Below, piece by piece: positions 19,865-30,835 of a DNA stretch of 64,000 nucleotides. The stretch's first letter is position 1, and the number at the start of each line of letters is the position of its first letter. Under the pieces are notes generated by a model. It saw only the letters and a list, made by a program, of their open reading frames with translations. It was not told the DNA's origin and made no database searches. Both the position numbers and the translations under genes were made by a program. This DNA is from Lonsdalea iberica (GTDB lineage Bacteria; Pseudomonadota; Gammaproteobacteria; Enterobacterales; Enterobacteriaceae), in assembly GCF_002111585.1 (NCBI RefSeq), contig NZ_LUTP01000016.1, forward strand, positions 16,515 through 80,514, in the 5' to 3' direction.

Positions 19865-20770
19865 TCAGCCGGTATGGTTGATCAGATTATCGATCGCTTC
19901 ATCCAGCTCGAAGAAGCGAAAGCCGAAGCCGGCGCTTTCCAGCCGCTGGGGAACGGCGCGTTGTCCGTCGAGGATCAGCGTTGCCGCTTCTCCCATCATC
20001 AGCTTCAGCGCGAAAGCTGGCGCGCGTAGTATGCCTGGTCGATGCAGCACATGAGCCAGGATCGCGCTGAACTTCTCGTTTCGCGCTGGGTAGGGCGAGC
20101 AGAAGTTGAAGGGGCCGCGTAACTCGGGGGACTCCAGCAAATAAAGTATACCGTTCACCATATCGTCGATATGAATCCAGGCCATGTACTGCTTTCCTGA
20201 TCCCATCGGTCCGCCTAATCCCAATCGGAAAATCGGCAGCATTTTCGCCAGCGCTCCGCCCTCGGTGGACAGGACGATGCCTGTGCGTACTAGGCAGACG
20301 CGTGTTTTGTCGCTTTCAGCCGCCTGAGCCAATGCTTCCCAACGAGCGCACAGGCGGTGAGTAAACTCATCGTGCGGGGTTTCATCCTCGGTCACCAGAG
20401 CCTGTCCCTGATTGCCGTAAAAACCTACGGCTGAACCTGAAATCAGTACCGAAGGGGGCGCCGTGCTGTTCTTAATCAGCGTCGCCAACTGCTCGGTCAG
20501 TTTCCAGCGGCTTTGGCAGAGCCGCTCTTTCTGTTCCGGCGTCCAACGTTTGTCGGCAATCGGCGCACCGGCCAGATTGATGACGGCATCGAACTCATCC
20601 AACGACGTTTTGCCTTCCAGACTGGGCCAGTAATTGACCTGATCGCCCAGAGCGTCTCGCGCTTTTTCCGGACTGCGGGTCAGCACGGTAATTGTATGTG
20701 AGAGCGTCAGTAGCCGCTGAATCAGATACCGGCCGATAAGCCCGGTTCCGCCTGTGATTAAAAGTCGCAT
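19865..20770 (-). CDS. yfcH: YfcH, TIGR01777-type NAD(P)-dependent epimerase-like protein
   Basis: YfcH belongs to the extended short-chain dehydrogenase/epimerase fold; its substrate is unknown. The start at 20770 gives [21 protein letters not shown] with the GxxGxxG nucleotide-binding motif at the N-terminus; an upstream ATG at 20788 adds six unconserved residues. Other family motifs are [29 protein letters not shown] and the active-site-like WIHIDDMV. The 301-residue product is close to E. coli YfcH (297). Converges with hisP. Confidence 0.9.
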   Translation of the reverse strand: MRLLITGGTGLIGRYLIQRLLTLSHTITVLTRSPEKARDALGDQVNYWPSLEGKTSLDEFDAVINLAGAPIADKRWTPEQKERLCQSRWKLTEQLATLIKNSTAPPSVLISGSAVGFYGNQGQALVTEDETPHDEFTHRLCARWEALAQAAESDKTRVCLVRTGIVLSTEGGALAKMLPIFRLGLGGPMGSGKQYMAWIHIDDMVNGILYLLESPELRGPFNFCSPYPARNEKFSAILAHVLHRPGILRAPAFALKLMMGEAATLILDGQRAVPQRLESAGFGFRFFELDEAIDNLINHTG

Positions 20771-21024
20771 TTTAAAGCCTCGCTGCATGTCGAAATGAGG
20801 TCATCGCCGTAACCGACAAAAGATCATCTAATGTTAAGTATAAGGGACCATGCTCTTTTTGCTGCCGTACTCGGCGATATAACAAGGCTCATCGCATGCT
20901 TTTAGCGCTATCGAGTTTAAGAGTGAGTGAATCGTCAAATTTTGGCGTTATTAGCCGCTAAGCATCATGGGGCTTTTTGGTAAACTCATCGTCAGAACAG
21001 TTTACGATCCTTTGGGAGTACGCT

Positions 21025-21576
21025 ATGAAACTCATGTTTGCCTCCGATCTGCATGGCTCGCTGGCCGCCACGGAAAAAGTGCTGGAAACTTTCGAACAAT
21101 CTGAAGCACGCTGGCTGATACTGCTGGGCGATTTTCTGAATCATGGCCCACGTAATCCGCTGCCGCAAAACTATCAACCTGCGCAGGTGGCCACACGTCT
21201 GAATGCGTATGCGTCCCGCATTATCGCCGTACGCGGTAACTGCGACAGCGAAGTCGATCAGATGCTGCTGCATTTCCCTATCACCGCGCCCTGGCAGCAA
21301 GTGCTATTGCCAACGAACCGGCTCTTCCTGACTCACGGACATCTGTATAATCCAGACCAGCAGCCGCCATTAAATAATGGCGATGTGCTGGCTTACGGCC
21401 ATACGCATATCCCTCAGGCGGAACGTCGTGGAGAGATTTACTGTTTCAATCCCGGTTCCGTCAGCCTGCCGAAAGGCGGTTACCCGGCCAGCTACGGTCT
21501 GTTGGACGCAGGGGTGTTGAAGGTTGTGCCTTTGGAGGGGGGTGACCCTATTGCGCAGGTGGCGATTACAAACTAA
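21025..21576 (+). CDS. yfcE: YfcE metallophosphodiesterase
   Basis: YfcE is a small Mn-dependent phosphodiesterase of the calcineurin-like fold; its natural substrate is not settled. The ATG at 21025 behind TTGGGAG gives MKLMFASDLHGS and 183 residues (184 in E. coli). Metal-binding motifs are in order: Asp8 and His10, GDFLNHG, RGNCDSEVD, THGHLYNP and GHTHIPQ. Upstream in-frame codons from 20977 are unlikely to be used. Followed by yfcD in the same direction. Confidence 0.94.
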   Translation: MKLMFASDLHGSLAATEKVLETFEQSEARWLILLGDFLNHGPRNPLPQNYQPAQVATRLNAYASRIIAVRGNCDSEVDQMLLHFPITAPWQQVLLPTNRLFLTHGHLYNPDQQPPLNNGDVLAYGHTHIPQAERRGEIYCFNPGSVSLPKGGYPASYGLLDAGVLKVVPLEGGDPIAQVAITN

Positions 21577-21769
21577 TTTAGCTTTACGCTGCTTAAAGGT
21601 CGTGGTGGCGTTAGCACCGTAGGTCTGCGTGCTGTTGAGACCAGACCGTATTTTCATGCCTGGCTGTAAGAAAAATCATGTGTGTATCGAGATCTCACTA
21701 AAGGCAGCCGGGGCCGATTATTGAATAACAAGTGCGCGTGATATCGCGTCAAGGCAAGGGTTTCAGAGG

Positions 21770-22372
21770 ATGGCGGAACAAATTCAGACCACGGGTACAG
21801 AGTGGGTGGATATCGTTAGCGAAGATAACGAAGTTATCGGGCAGGCTAGCCGTCAACAGATGCGCGCTCAACGTCTGCGCCATCGCGCGACCTATATCGT
21901 CGTTCACAACGGGATGGGGCAGGTTCTGGTACAGCGTCGTACAGACACGAAGGATTTTTATCCGGGATGGCTGGATGCCACGGCAGGCGGCGTGGTGCAA
22001 AGTGGCGAAAATATGCTGGAATCTGCCCGCCGCGAAGCCGAAGAAGAGCTGGGCATTGCTGGCGTACCGCTGGCTGAGCATGGGCTGTTTTACTACGAAA
22101 GTGAGGACTGCCGCGTGTGGGGCGCGTTATTTAGCTGCGTAAGCCACGGGCCATTCGCGCTACAGGAAGAAGAGGTCGCGGAAGTCAGTTGGGCGACGCC
22201 GGAACAGATCACGGCGCGTTGCGACGAGTTCACGCCGGATTCGCTGAAGGCGCTGTCGCTCTGGCTCAGTCGGAATACGACCGGCGAACGTATGGCATCC
22301 ACCCCGCGCACGACCAAACCACAGGCGGTGAAGACAAGCGACGGCGAGTCGGACGCGGCGAACAAGGCTTAA
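21770..22372 (+). CDS. yfcD: YfcD Nudix hydrolase
   Basis: YfcD is a Nudix-fold protein related to isopentenyl-diphosphate isomerases and hydrolases; its substrate is unknown. The Nudix box (Gx5Ex7REUxEExGU) spans residues 74-96, reading GVVQSGENM...[10 protein letters not shown]. The upstream segment [19 protein letters not shown] is typical of the family. At 200 residues it is about 20 longer than E. coli YfcD because of a charged C-terminal tail (residues 177-200, Thr/Lys/Ser-rich). The terminator before pta follows about 110 bases downstream. Confidence 0.9.
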   Translation: MAEQIQTTGTEWVDIVSEDNEVIGQASRQQMRAQRLRHRATYIVVHNGMGQVLVQRRTDTKDFYPGWLDATAGGVVQSGENMLESARREAEEELGIAGVPLAEHGLFYYESEDCRVWGALFSCVSHGPFALQEEEVAEVSWATPEQITARCDEFTPDSLKALSLWLSRNTTGERMASTPRTTKPQAVKTSDGESDAANKA

Positions 22373-22483
22373 CGCTCAGCGCGAATATGGTTCACGAGTG
22401 AATAATCAGCGGTAGTTTGCATGTGGCAGACCGCCGCGACTGACGATCTTTCTATGCCAGAGCCCCTGTCTCGCAAGCGAGCC

Positions 22484-22520
22484 AAAAAAAACGCCAGTCC
22501 ACTGCTGAACTGGCGTTTTT
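22484..22520. terminator. Bidirectional terminator between yfcD and pta
   Basis: A stem AACGCCAGT / ACTGGCGTT with a 10-base loop is flanked by an A run on the left and a T run on the right, so it can terminate yfcD on the plus strand and pta on the minus strand. Confidence 0.85.
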
Positions 22521-22540
22521 TGTGCGTGGTTTACGCAAAG

Positions 22541-24685
22541 TTACTGAGCGATCTGCGTGGCCTGAATGGCGGTCAGCGCGACGGTATAGACGATATCGTC
22601 AACCAGTGCGCCGCGAGACAAATCGTTCACCGGCTTACGCATACCCTGCAGCATCGGCCCGATGGAAATCAGGTCCGCGGAACGCTGTACGGCTTTGTAG
22701 GTAGTATTACCGGTGTTCAGATCAGGGAAAATGAACACGGTAGCCTGACCTGCGACCGGCGAGTTCGGCGCTTTAGATTTCGCCACATCGGCCATGATGG
22801 CGGCGTCGTACTGCAACGGACCGTCGATGATCAGGTCAGGACGTTTTTCCTGAGCGATACGGGTCGCATCACGGACTTTCTCAACGTCGCTGCCTGCGCC
22901 AGAATTGCCGGTGGAGTAGGAGATCATCGCAACGCGCGGGTCAACGCCGAAGGCGGCAGCCGAGTCGGCGGACTGAATCGCGATTTCAGCCAGCTGTTCC
23001 GCGGTCGGATCCGGGTTGATGGCGCAGTCGCCATAGACCAGAACCTGTTCCGGCAGCAGCATGAAGAAGACGGAAGACACCAGAGAGCTGCCCGGCGCCG
23101 TTTTGATCAGCTGCAGTGGCGGACGGATGGTGTTGGCCGTGGTGTGAACCGCACCGGAAACCAGACCGTCAACTTCATTTTGCTCCAGCATCAGCGTACC
23201 CAGCACGACGTTGTCTTCCAGCTGTTCGCGGGCGACGACTTCGGTCATGCCTTTGTTTTTACGCAGCTCGACCAGACGCGGGACATAACGTTCGCGTACG
23301 GCGACCGGATCAACGATTTCGATGCCTTGGCCCAGTTCTACGCCCTGAATGGCGGCGACACGCTGAATCTCTTCCGGATTGCCCAGCAGGACACAGTGAG
23401 CGATACCACGTTCGGCACAAATGGCTGCCGCTTTGATGGTGCGTGGCTCGTCGCCTTCCGGCAGAACGATGCGTTTGCCGGCTTTACGTGCCAGTTCGGT
23501 CAACTGGTAACGGAAGGCTGGCGGAGACAGACGGCGTGAACCTTCAGAGGCCGCGGACAGGGACTCAATCCACTCCGTGTTGATGAAGCGAGCGATATAC
23601 TCCTGCACTTTTTCCACACGCTGGTGGTCGTCGGCAGGCACTTCCAGGCTAAAGCTTTGCAGCGTCAGCGAGGTCTGCCAGGTGTTGGTTTCTACCATGA
23701 AGACAGGCAGGCCGGTCTGGAATGCGCGTTCGCACAGGGCGCTGATGCTCGGGTCCATCTCGTAGCCGCCGGTCAGCAGCAGGGCGCCGATTTCCACGCC
23801 GTTCATCGCCGCCAGGCTAGCTGCAACCAGAACGTCAGGACGGTCTGCCGAGGTCACCAGCAGAGAACCCGGACGGAAGTGCTCCAGCATATTCGGGATG
23901 CTGCGTGCGCAGAAAGTCACGGATTTGATGCGGCGCGTTTCGATATCGCCAGCATTAATCACGCGGGCGTTCAGATGTTTGGCCATGTCCACGGCACGAG
24001 TAGCAATCAGGTCGAAGCTCCACGGAATGCAGCCCAGCACCGGCAGCGGGCTGTTGGCGAACAGTTGCTTAGGATCGATGTTGGCGACGTTTGCCTTGGT
24101 GGAATCATCAAAAATTTCCGACAGATCCGGGCGAGTACGGCCTTGCTCGTCAACCGGGGCGTTCAGTTTGTTGATGATGACGCCGGTGATGTTCTGGTTT
24201 TTGCTGCCGCCGAAGCTGGAGCGAGCCAGTTCGATGCGCTCTTTCAACTGATCGGCGGAATCGTTGCCCAGCGCGGTGACGAAAACGATTTCCGCATTCA
24301 GCGTTTTGGCGATTTCGTAGTTCAGCGCGTTGGCGAACTGATGCTTACGGGTTGGAACCAGACCTTCTACCAGTACCACGTCGGCATCCTGGGTGTTTTC
24401 GTGATAGCGGGCGATGATCTCTTCCAGCAGAGCGTCTTGCTGGTTGGTGCTCAGCAAAGACTCCACATGGCTCATCTGCAGCGGTTCTGCGGCGTTGATC
24501 GCAGAATTGGCGCGGATGATCGCGGTGGTCTGGTCCAGAACCTGCTCTTCAGAACGGGGCTGGGCAATCGGTTTGAACAAGCTCAGGCGGACGCCTTTCT
24601 GCTCCATGGAACGAATGACACCCAGGCTGACGCTGGTCAGACCCACACTGGTGCCAGTTGGAATCAACATGATTGTACGGGACAC
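22541..24685 (-). CDS. pta: Phosphate acetyltransferase Pta
   Basis: Pta interconverts acetyl-CoA and acetyl phosphate, linking glycolysis to acetate excretion with AckA. The 714-residue length is exactly that of E. coli Pta, the long form with three parts: an N-terminal P-loop-like domain ([17 protein letters not shown]), a central DRTGG regulatory domain, and the C-terminal catalytic domain from about residue 390 ([19 protein letters not shown] ... [16 protein letters not shown] ... DGPLQYDAA). It lies downstream of ackA on the same strand with an 83-base intergenic hairpin region. Confidence 0.98.
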   Translation of the reverse strand: MSRTIMLIPTGTSVGLTSVSLGVIRSMEQKGVRLSLFKPIAQPRSEEQVLDQTTAIIRANSAINAAEPLQMSHVESLLSTNQQDALLEEIIARYHENTQDADVVLVEGLVPTRKHQFANALNYEIAKTLNAEIVFVTALGNDSADQLKERIELARSSFGGSKNQNITGVIINKLNAPVDEQGRTRPDLSEIFDDSTKANVANIDPKQLFANSPLPVLGCIPWSFDLIATRAVDMAKHLNARVINAGDIETRRIKSVTFCARSIPNMLEHFRPGSLLVTSADRPDVLVAASLAAMNGVEIGALLLTGGYEMDPSISALCERAFQTGLPVFMVETNTWQTSLTLQSFSLEVPADDHQRVEKVQEYIARFINTEWIESLSAASEGSRRLSPPAFRYQLTELARKAGKRIVLPEGDEPRTIKAAAICAERGIAHCVLLGNPEEIQRVAAIQGVELGQGIEIVDPVAVRERYVPRLVELRKNKGMTEVVAREQLEDNVVLGTLMLEQNEVDGLVSGAVHTTANTIRPPLQLIKTAPGSSLVSSVFFMLLPEQVLVYGDCAINPDPTAEQLAEIAIQSADSAAAFGVDPRVAMISYSTGNSGAGSDVEKVRDATRIAQEKRPDLIIDGPLQYDAAIMADVAKSKAPNSPVAGQATVFIFPDLNTGNTTYKAVQRSADLISIGPMLQGMRKPVNDLSRGALVDDIVYTVALTAIQATQIAQ

Positions 24686-24722
24686 GGCTTAACCTCTTTG
24701 CGGTTGCTCGTTGCTCAAAAAC

Positions 24723-24750
24723 AACTCCGTCAGCCTGAGCTGACGGAGTT
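24723..24750 (-). terminator. Hairpin/terminator between ackA and pta
   Basis: AACTCCGTCAG and CTGACGGAGTT form a perfect 11-base stem with a 6-base loop. Read on the minus strand it is followed by GTTTTTGAG, so it can act as a partial terminator or a 3' stabiliser between ackA and pta and could set their expression ratio (inference). Confidence 0.6.
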
Positions 24751-24768
24751 AGGATACTGATTTTTCGG

Positions 24769-25971
24769 TTACGCGGTCAGGCGGAGTGCGTCCTGCGCGA
24801 TAACCAGCTCTTCGTTGGTCGGAATGACCAGAGCCGGGCGGCTGCCATCTTTGCTGATGTTGCCGCTCTTGCCGAAGCGCGCCGCCAGGTTGCGCTCGTG
24901 GTCGATTTCGAAGCCCAGCAGGCCCAGCTGTTTCAGGGTCAGTTCGCGGACCATGGCCGCATTTTCACCGATGCCGCCGGTGAAGATGACCGCGTCCAGG
25001 CGGCCTTCCATCAGGGCGCTGTAGGCACCGATGTATTTCGCCAGACGGTGGCAGAACACGTTCATGGCGCGTTTAGCGTCAGGTTTCGTTTCGTAGTTGT
25101 CTTCAACATAACGACAGTCGCTGGTGACTTCGGTCAGACCCTGCAGGCCGGACTCTTTGGTCAGCATTTTGTTGATGTCGTCGATGCTCATGCCCAGCGC
25201 GTCGTGCAGATGGAATACGATTGCCGGATCGATGTCGCCGCTACGGGTCCCCATCACCAAGCCTTCCAACGGAGTCAGGCCCATGGAAGTATCAACACAT
25301 TTACCGTTACGGATAGCAGATACGGAACCGCCGTTGCCCAGGTGGCAGGTGATCACGTTCAGTTCATCCAGCGGTTTGTTCAACGCCTTAGCGGCTTCCT
25401 GAGACACATAGAAGTGGCTGGTGCCGTGCGCGCCGTAACGGCGGATATGGTGTTCGGTGTACAGTTTGTACGGCAGAGCATACAGGTAAGATTCTTCCGG
25501 CATGGTCTGGTGGAACGCGGTGTCGAAAACGGCCACGTTTTTGTTAGCCAGGTTCGGGAAGGCTTTCAGGGCTTCGGCGATACCGATCAGGTGAGCCGGG
25601 TTGTGCAGCGGCGCAAACGGAACGGCATCTTTAATGCCTTGCAGAACGTTGCTGTCGATCACCGCGGACTGGGTGAATTTCTCGCCGCCGTGCACGATAC
25701 GGTGGCCGATAGCAACCAGCTGAGCGGAAAGCTCTGGTTTCTGGCTGAGGATGGTGTTGACGATGAAGTTCAGCGCTTCGCTGTGAGCTGCGCCAGCACC
25801 CAGATCGGCTTCCTGTTTGCCTCCATCCAATTTCCATTTGATGCGTGCTTCGGGAAGGTGGAAACATTCGGCCAGGCCAGACAGGTATTCGTCCCCGTTG
25901 ACGGCATCAATGATGGCAAACTTGAGGGATGAGCTACCACAGTTTAGAACCAGGACTAACTTACTCGACAT
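24769..25971 (-). CDS. ackA: Acetate kinase AckA
   Basis: AckA makes acetate and ATP from acetyl phosphate and ADP. The 400-residue product equals the E. coli length. Actin-fold motifs are present: [16 protein letters not shown] at the N-terminus, [20 protein letters not shown], and the C-terminal [14 protein letters not shown]. The catalytic His lies in [11 protein letters not shown]. It is the first gene of ackA-pta and is divergent from yfbV across a 414-base region. Confidence 0.98.
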   Translation of the reverse strand: MSSKLVLVLNCGSSSLKFAIIDAVNGDEYLSGLAECFHLPEARIKWKLDGGKQEADLGAGAAHSEALNFIVNTILSQKPELSAQLVAIGHRIVHGGEKFTQSAVIDSNVLQGIKDAVPFAPLHNPAHLIGIAEALKAFPNLANKNVAVFDTAFHQTMPEESYLYALPYKLYTEHHIRRYGAHGTSHFYVSQEAAKALNKPLDELNVITCHLGNGGSVSAIRNGKCVDTSMGLTPLEGLVMGTRSGDIDPAIVFHLHDALGMSIDDINKMLTKESGLQGLTEVTSDCRYVEDNYETKPDAKRAMNVFCHRLAKYIGAYSALMEGRLDAVIFTGGIGENAAMVRELTLKQLGLLGFEIDHERNLAARFGKSGNISKDGSRPALVIPTNEELVIAQDALRLTA

Positions 25972-26385
25972 GGAGGTACCTACTTGTTATACATGGTTAA
26001 AGAAATATCATGCAGCGCGCAGCATAGCGCGTAACGCGGATGACATTTATGATTAACATCATGGCTTGGTAGAATTTACCAGACATGACAATATAAAGTG
26101 TCGACGTCACGCGGCGCTTTTAATACCTAATGCGGAGTGACGGTGACATCGACGCTGTGAAACTTTGCTATTGCCGGGCAAGATAAAGCTGACTTGGGGT
26201 GGGATTTGGCCTCACCAGTCAGAGGCGGAGGTCCGCCACCACGCCTTAAAATGCAGTGCGGCAAAAGGCCGGAATTAGGATACCGATAGCGTTCGTTAAA
26301 CACAAAATATATTTTAAGGTTATTAATTTTAGTTGGTGATTTGTACGGATTTTTTTATTTTTTATACGTGAAGTTGAGGTGTGCG
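25972..26385. other. Intergenic region between divergent ackA and yfbV
   Basis: The 414 bases hold no convincing gene. The ackA ribosome binding site lies just inside its left edge. The right part is AT-rich (TATATTTTAAGG and following) and could carry the yfbV promoter. A short GC-rich inverted repeat (GGCGG-AGGT-CCGCC) lies near 26225. I could not identify FNR or ArcA sites with confidence. Confidence 0.5.
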
Positions 26386-26841
26386 ATGACGACAAATCCT
26401 ACCGGTAAAGCGGGCTGGTTCAAGCTGTTGCGACTAGGCCAGCACTATATGAAGACCTGGCCTGCAGACAAGCGTTTGGCCCCGGTGTTTCCCGAAAACC
26501 GCGTTGTACGCGCCACACTTTTCGCTATTCGCTTTATGCCGCCGCTAGCCGTTTTCACGCTCTCCTGGCAGGTGGCTCTGGGTGGTCAACTGGGTCCGGT
26601 GGTCGCCACCGCGCTGTTCGCGTTGAGCCTCCCTATGCAGGGATTGTGGTGGTTGGGCCGCCGCGCCATCACGCCATTACCGCCTTCTTTATTACGGTGG
26701 TTTCACGATATTCGTCAGCGACTGCTGGACGCTGGACTCGCTCTGGCACCGCTGGAAGAAAAACCGACGTACCAGATGCTGGCTGACGTACTTAAACGCG
26801 CTTTCAAACAGCTGGACAAGGCCTTTCTCGACGATCTTTGA
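26386..26841 (+). CDS. yfbV: UPF0208 membrane protein YfbV
   Basis: YfbV is a small inner-membrane protein of the UPF0208 family that in E. coli is linked to organisation of the Ter macrodomain. The ATG at 26386 gives 151 residues, exactly the E. coli length. It has two hydrophobic segments ([18 protein letters not shown] and [20 protein letters not shown]) followed by a basic/amphipathic C-terminus. The 15 extra upstream codons in frame are not conserved. Position beside ackA is conserved. Confidence 0.93.
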   Translation: MTTNPTGKAGWFKLLRLGQHYMKTWPADKRLAPVFPENRVVRATLFAIRFMPPLAVFTLSWQVALGGQLGPVVATALFALSLPMQGLWWLGRRAITPLPPSLLRWFHDIRQRLLDAGLALAPLEEKPTYQMLADVLKRAFKQLDKAFLDDL

Positions 26842-26968
26842 TGTGGGTCTCGTTTTACCCACACGTCATTTCCCTTCTATACCGTTCCAAATCAAAAACT
26901 GCCTTGCCAGGAGTATGCGGTTCTTCTTCTCACGCTGAGCTCGACGAAAGGTGATTGTGGAGAGCGGC

Positions 26969-27468
26969 ATGGACATAACCAATGCCGACAATGATTCCTG
27001 CCAAATCAATATCAAGCCATGACTATGCAGGACCGCGAATAACCTGGAGCGGTATTGGCGGTTACAGACTATGATTGAGCGAGGCTTTGTCCTGTAAATA
27101 CGTGAACTTGACCCTGATTTCGGCGATTTAAGCGCAGCGGTTTGCTGTATCCTGAATAACCATGATGGAAATACGCACATATAGCGGGTTTCGCAAAGCA
27201 TCTTGTCTCGAACACCCGCCATCCGCAGACATCAAATGAGGTGGGGCGGGTTCGGTCGCAGCGACGAAGACCCGTCATCCGAGTTTGGTTCACTTCTTTG
27301 AGCTGACGGGAAGGCGTTACCTGCATGGCGACCTCAACGCGCACGGCTTTAACGCTCGAACACAAAATGTGGGACAAATATTCCGGCATGTTCAACGTGT
27401 GGCTCGCCTGTCCGCGCCACTAAGATTGCAGCGCGGTAGCCATTTCATCAATCGTCAATGTCCGATAA
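26969..27468 (+). pseudogene. yfbU: Decayed yfbU remnant
   Basis: Read across three frames, this 500-base stretch aligns from end to end with YfbU (164 residues, 495 bases expected). It starts at the ATG at 26969 with MDITNA (E. coli MEMTNA), then NNLERYWRLQTMIERGF (NAERYRRLQTIIERGY) and RELDPDFGDL (RELDREFGEL). Near the end HGFNA is followed, one frame over, by MWDKY then NVWLACPRH (MWEKY, NVWHACPRQ). In-frame stops and several indels prevent a product. Position between yfbV and yfbT is exactly where E. coli has yfbU. Many substitutions show genuine decay rather than a single sequencing error. Confidence 0.85.
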
Positions 27469-27484
27469 GTCAGAGAGGTTAGCG

Positions 27485-28141
27485 GTGGAAGTTAAAGGTT
27501 TCTTGTTCGATCTGGACGGTACATTGGTCAACTCTCTTCCTGTTGTTGAAAACGCCTGGCGCTGGTGGGCGGAGGGTCACGGTCTCGATTCTCAAGCGGT
27601 CCTTGATTTCATTCATGGCAAACAGGCCATCACGTCGTTGCGTCATTTTCTGCACGATAAAAGCGAAGCGGAAATTCAGCACGCCTATCAAGTTTTGGAG
27701 GAAAGAGAATCCACAGATCTGGAGGGCATTACCGCCATGCCGGGCGCGCAGGCACTGTTGGAACATCTGGAGGCGCTCAATGTACCTTGGGCCATTGTTA
27801 CCTCAGGCTCCGTGCCGATAGCCCATGCCCGCCACAAAGCCGCTGGATTATTGATGCCGCGTCAGTTCGTGACCGCTGAACGGGTCGCGAATGGAAAACC
27901 GCATCCAGACGCCTATCTGCTTGGCGCACAGCTGTTAGGCCTTGACCCGCAGGCATGCGCCGTGGTCGAAGATGCGCCCGCAGGCATACAGTCTGGCCTT
28001 GCCGCTAAGGCGAAAGTCATCGCCGTCAACGCGCCGTCGGACGCGCCCGATTTAGACAAAGTCGATATGGTGCTGCACTCGTTAGAGCAACTGGAAGTGA
28101 CCCCCGGCGGCGCGGCGTTTGTCGTCACCGCGTCACGTTGA
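27485..28141 (+). CDS. yfbT: HAD-family sugar phosphatase YfbT/HxpA
   Basis: YfbT is a cytoplasmic HAD phosphatase acting on hexose and sugar phosphates. Motif I is FLFDLDGTLVNS, with the two Asp needed for catalysis; motif II is IVTSGS; Lys lies in ANGKPHPDAY; motif III is VVEDAPAGIQSG. The GTG at 27485, eight bases after AGAGAGG, starts the protein just before the conserved KGFLFDLDGTL, giving 218 residues (216 in E. coli). An ATG at 27458 would overlap the yfbU remnant and is less likely. A terminator follows. Confidence 0.92.
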   Translation: MEVKGFLFDLDGTLVNSLPVVENAWRWWAEGHGLDSQAVLDFIHGKQAITSLRHFLHDKSEAEIQHAYQVLEERESTDLEGITAMPGAQALLEHLEALNVPWAIVTSGSVPIAHARHKAAGLLMPRQFVTAERVANGKPHPDAYLLGAQLLGLDPQACAVVEDAPAGIQSGLAAKAKVIAVNAPSDAPDLDKVDMVLHSLEQLEVTPGGAAFVVTASR

Positions 28142-28172
28142 AGGCAACGATAACGTTGTGGGAGTAAAATAA

Positions 28173-28200
28173 TAAACCTTGCTTTTGCAGGGTTTTTTTA
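28173..28200 (+). terminator. Intrinsic terminator after yfbT
   Basis: AAACCTTGC-TTT-TGCAGGGTTTTTTT forms a short stem with a U run, shortly after the yfbT stop. Confidence 0.65.
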
Positions 28201-28250
28201 TGTCATGCTGAATGGGCGGTTTTGAGGATTGCCACTAACAGGAGGTGCTA

Positions 28251-30092
28251 GTGACCCGTGAGTTGCTATGGGTGTTGACGCTGTTGTTCATCGCCATCGT
28301 TTTGTTCGCCACCAACAAATTGCGAATGGACGTTGTCGCATTGCTGGTCATCATTGCGTTTGTATTAAGCGGCACGCTGACGTTGCCGGAAGCATTGATG
28401 GGGTTTAGCGATCCCAACGTGATATTGATTGCCGCCCTGTTCGTCATCGGCGAAGGTCTGGTTCGGACTGGGGTTGCTTATCAGGTGGGTGACTGGCTGA
28501 TGCATGTCGCCGGCGACAGTGAAGTCCGTATGCTGGTGCTGCTCATGCTGACCGTCGCCGGGCTGGGTGCGTTTATGAGTTCCACCGGCGTTGTGGCGAT
28601 TTTCATTCCGGTGGTACTTAATGTTGCCGCGCGTATGAAAAGTTCACCGGCCCGGCTGCTGATGCCCTTGAGCTTTGCTGGCCTGATTAGCGGCATGATG
28701 ACCCTGGTCGCCACGGCGCCCAACATGGTGGTCAACAGCGAACTGATGCGCAACGATATCGCGGGTTTTGGTTTTTTCGGTATGACACCCATTGGCGTCG
28801 TGGTCTTGCTGGTGGGAATTGGCTACATGCTGGTGGCGCGTTTCTGGTTGGATAGTAACGACAGCGACGATAATAAAGAGTCCTGGAAGCGAAAGACATT
28901 TCGGGATCTCATTCGCGACTACAAACTCACCGGACGAGCGCGGCGGCTGGCGATTCGAAGCGGCTCGCCCTTTGTCGGCCAGCGGTTGGACGATCTTAAT
29001 CTGCGCCAGCGCTTCGGCGCCAACGTCGTCGGCATTGAGCGCTGGCGTAAGTTCAGACGGGTGATGATTAGCGTCGCGGTAAATACGGAACTGCGCCTGA
29101 ACGATGTCTTGTTGATCGATATGTCGGCTTCCGACGTTGACCTGCGCGAGTTTTGCGGCACGCATATGCTGGAGCCCATGGTGCTGCGCGGCGAATATTT
29201 TTCTGAGCAGGCGCGCGATGTTGGCATGGCGGAAGTGTCGTTAATCCCAGACTCGGAGCTGGTGGGTAAAACGCTTCAGGACGCCATGTTTCGCAGCCGA
29301 TATGGCCTGACGGTGGTGGGGATTCGGCGCAATGGCGAAGCGCTGGACGGCGCGTTGTCAAATGAGCCGCTGCAGTTGGGCGATATCCTGCTGGTGATCG
29401 GAGACTGGCGTAATATCCGTCAGCTCTATCAGCAGAAGCATAATTTCATCGTATTGAATTTACCGGCCGAAGTGGACGAGGTGGCGCCTGCGAAAAGTCA
29501 GGCGCCCCATGCGCTGTTTTGTCTCGCGTTGATGATCGCTATGATGCTGACCGATGAAATCCCCAATGCAATTGCGGCGCTCATTGCCTGCCTGATGATG
29601 GGCCAATTTCGCTGCATCGATATGGAGAGCGCCTATCGCGCCGTGCACTGGCCGAGTCTGATGCTCATTATTGGCATGATGCCCTTTGCGCTGGCGCTGG
29701 AGAAAACGGGTGGGGTGGCTTTGGTCGTTAAAGGATTGATGGACGTGGCGGGGGACGCCGGGCCGCAGATGATGCTGGCCTGTTTGTTCGTGCTGTGTGC
29801 GGTGATCGGTCTGTTCATTTCGAATACCGCGACGGCGGTGCTCATGGCGCCCATCGCCCTTGCCGCGGCCGATCAGATGCAGGTGTCGCCCTATCCGTTC
29901 GCCATGACTATCGCGATCGCCGCTTCGGCGGCATTCATGACGCCTGTCTCCTCACCGGTGAATACCTTGGTATTAGCGCCGGGCGGCTATCGGTTCGGCG
30001 ACTTTCTTAAAATCGGGGTGCCTTTCACGGTACTCGTTATGGGCGTGAGCGTCGTTATGATCCCGTGGCTCTATCCGTTCTCCCCGTTATAG
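28251..30092 (+). CDS. yfbS: YfbS, SLC13-type anion transporter with TrkA-C domains
   Basis: YfbS is a predicted inner-membrane carrier of the divalent anion:Na+ symporter family; its substrate is unknown. The GTG at 28251, six bases after GGAGG, gives 613 residues (610 in E. coli). Membrane segments occupy both ends, with the conserved [25 protein letters not shown] and [15 protein letters not shown] in the first half and [13 protein letters not shown] and [17 protein letters not shown] in the second. Between them (about residues 215-405) lie two cytoplasmic TrkA-C/RCK-C regulatory domains. The gene runs six bases into the convergent yfbR. Confidence 0.92.
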   Translation: MTRELLWVLTLLFIAIVLFATNKLRMDVVALLVIIAFVLSGTLTLPEALMGFSDPNVILIAALFVIGEGLVRTGVAYQVGDWLMHVAGDSEVRMLVLLMLTVAGLGAFMSSTGVVAIFIPVVLNVAARMKSSPARLLMPLSFAGLISGMMTLVATAPNMVVNSELMRNDIAGFGFFGMTPIGVVVLLVGIGYMLVARFWLDSNDSDDNKESWKRKTFRDLIRDYKLTGRARRLAIRSGSPFVGQRLDDLNLRQRFGANVVGIERWRKFRRVMISVAVNTELRLNDVLLIDMSASDVDLREFCGTHMLEPMVLRGEYFSEQARDVGMAEVSLIPDSELVGKTLQDAMFRSRYGLTVVGIRRNGEALDGALSNEPLQLGDILLVIGDWRNIRQLYQQKHNFIVLNLPAEVDEVAPAKSQAPHALFCLALMIAMMLTDEIPNAIAALIACLMMGQFRCIDMESAYRAVHWPSLMLIIGMMPFALALEKTGGVALVVKGLMDVAGDAGPQMMLACLFVLCAVIGLFISNTATAVLMAPIALAAADQMQVSPYPFAMTIAIAASAAFMTPVSSPVNTLVLAPGGYRFGDFLKIGVPFTVLVMGVSVVMIPWLYPFSPL

Positions 30093-30686
30093 CGGGGAGT
30101 CCTGGCTAATTTCATCCAGAGAGAGGCTGAAGCTGGGAATAAAGACAGTCATAAAATAGTCCATTTCCGGGCTGTGTCGTTGTTGCAGCGTTTTTTCTAG
30201 ACGCGCTTTAGCCAGCACGAATTCGTTATTGCCCGCCGACAGTTCTTCGAGGCATTTCAGATAGGCGCACAGCGCGTCTGCCTGTTTGACCACGGCATGT
30301 TCTTCCTCGCTGGTATAGGCGTCATCCAGCAGCATGCGATAGTCTTCCTGAAGTTCGCTCGGCAGCATATCGATGAGCTTCTGCTGGGCGATTTTCTCAA
30401 TCTTCTTATACTCGTGGGCCATCTGCGCGTTGTAGTACTTGATGGGCGTCGGCATATCGCCGGTCAATACTTCGCTGGCATCGTGGTACATCGCAAGCAG
30501 AGCGATACGCTCGGCATTGAGATCTCCGCCGAATTTGCGGTTTCTGATTACCGCGAGCGCATGGGCGACGAAAGCGACCTGCAAACTGTGTTCCGAGACG
30601 TTTTCCGTGCGGACATTGCGCATCAGCGGCCAGCGGTTAATCAGCTTTAGACGGGATAAATGGGCGAAGAAATGACTTTGAACCAT
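30087..30686 (-). CDS. yfbR: 5'-deoxynucleotidase YfbR
   Basis: YfbR is a metal-dependent HD-domain phosphohydrolase that dephosphorylates deoxyribonucleoside 5'-monophosphates and is part of dUTP-related dTMP salvage. The 199 residues equal the E. coli length. Metal ligands are visible: His33 ([11 protein letters not shown]), His68 and Asp69 ([16 protein letters not shown]) and Asp137 ([13 protein letters not shown]). Its 3' end overlaps that of yfbS by six bases. Confidence 0.96.
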   Translation of the reverse strand: MVQSHFFAHLSRLKLINRWPLMRNVRTENVSEHSLQVAFVAHALAVIRNRKFGGDLNAERIALLAMYHDASEVLTGDMPTPIKYYNAQMAHEYKKIEKIAQQKLIDMLPSELQEDYRMLLDDAYTSEEEHAVVKQADALCAYLKCLEELSAGNNEFVLAKARLEKTLQQRHSPEMDYFMTVFIPSFSLSLDEISQDSPL

Positions 30687-30780
30687 AGCTCTCTCTCAAT
30701 ACGCGTAGGGGAAAACCATTGTGGTCGCTCGACGTGGAATTAGCAACTCAGCCCCTAAGGTGTGGGGAGAGAATCGGATG

Positions 30781-30814
30781 AAAAAAACGGGCAACACCCT
30801 AAGGCATCGCCCGT
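30781..30814 (-). terminator. Intrinsic terminator of alaA
   Basis: On the minus strand ACGGGCGAT ... GCCCGT forms a stem followed by seven T residues, 22 bases after the alaA stop. Confidence 0.75.
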
Positions 30815-30835
30815 CTTGTGGACTTATCGACGCGA

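Noticed and set aside
22421..24760. Long open frames antisense to pta (22421-23539 and 23624-24760, about 370 codons each)
   Set aside because: They mirror the highly expressed pta gene, whose codon bias leaves the opposite strand open. No family motifs and no ribosome binding sites fit.
24898..25932. 344-codon open frame antisense to ackA
   Set aside because: Shadow of AckA, whose catalytic motifs are all on the minus strand.
27069..27482. Short frames at 27069-27395 (minus) and 27285-27482 (plus) as small genes
   Set aside because: They fall inside the yfbU remnant and are explained by it.
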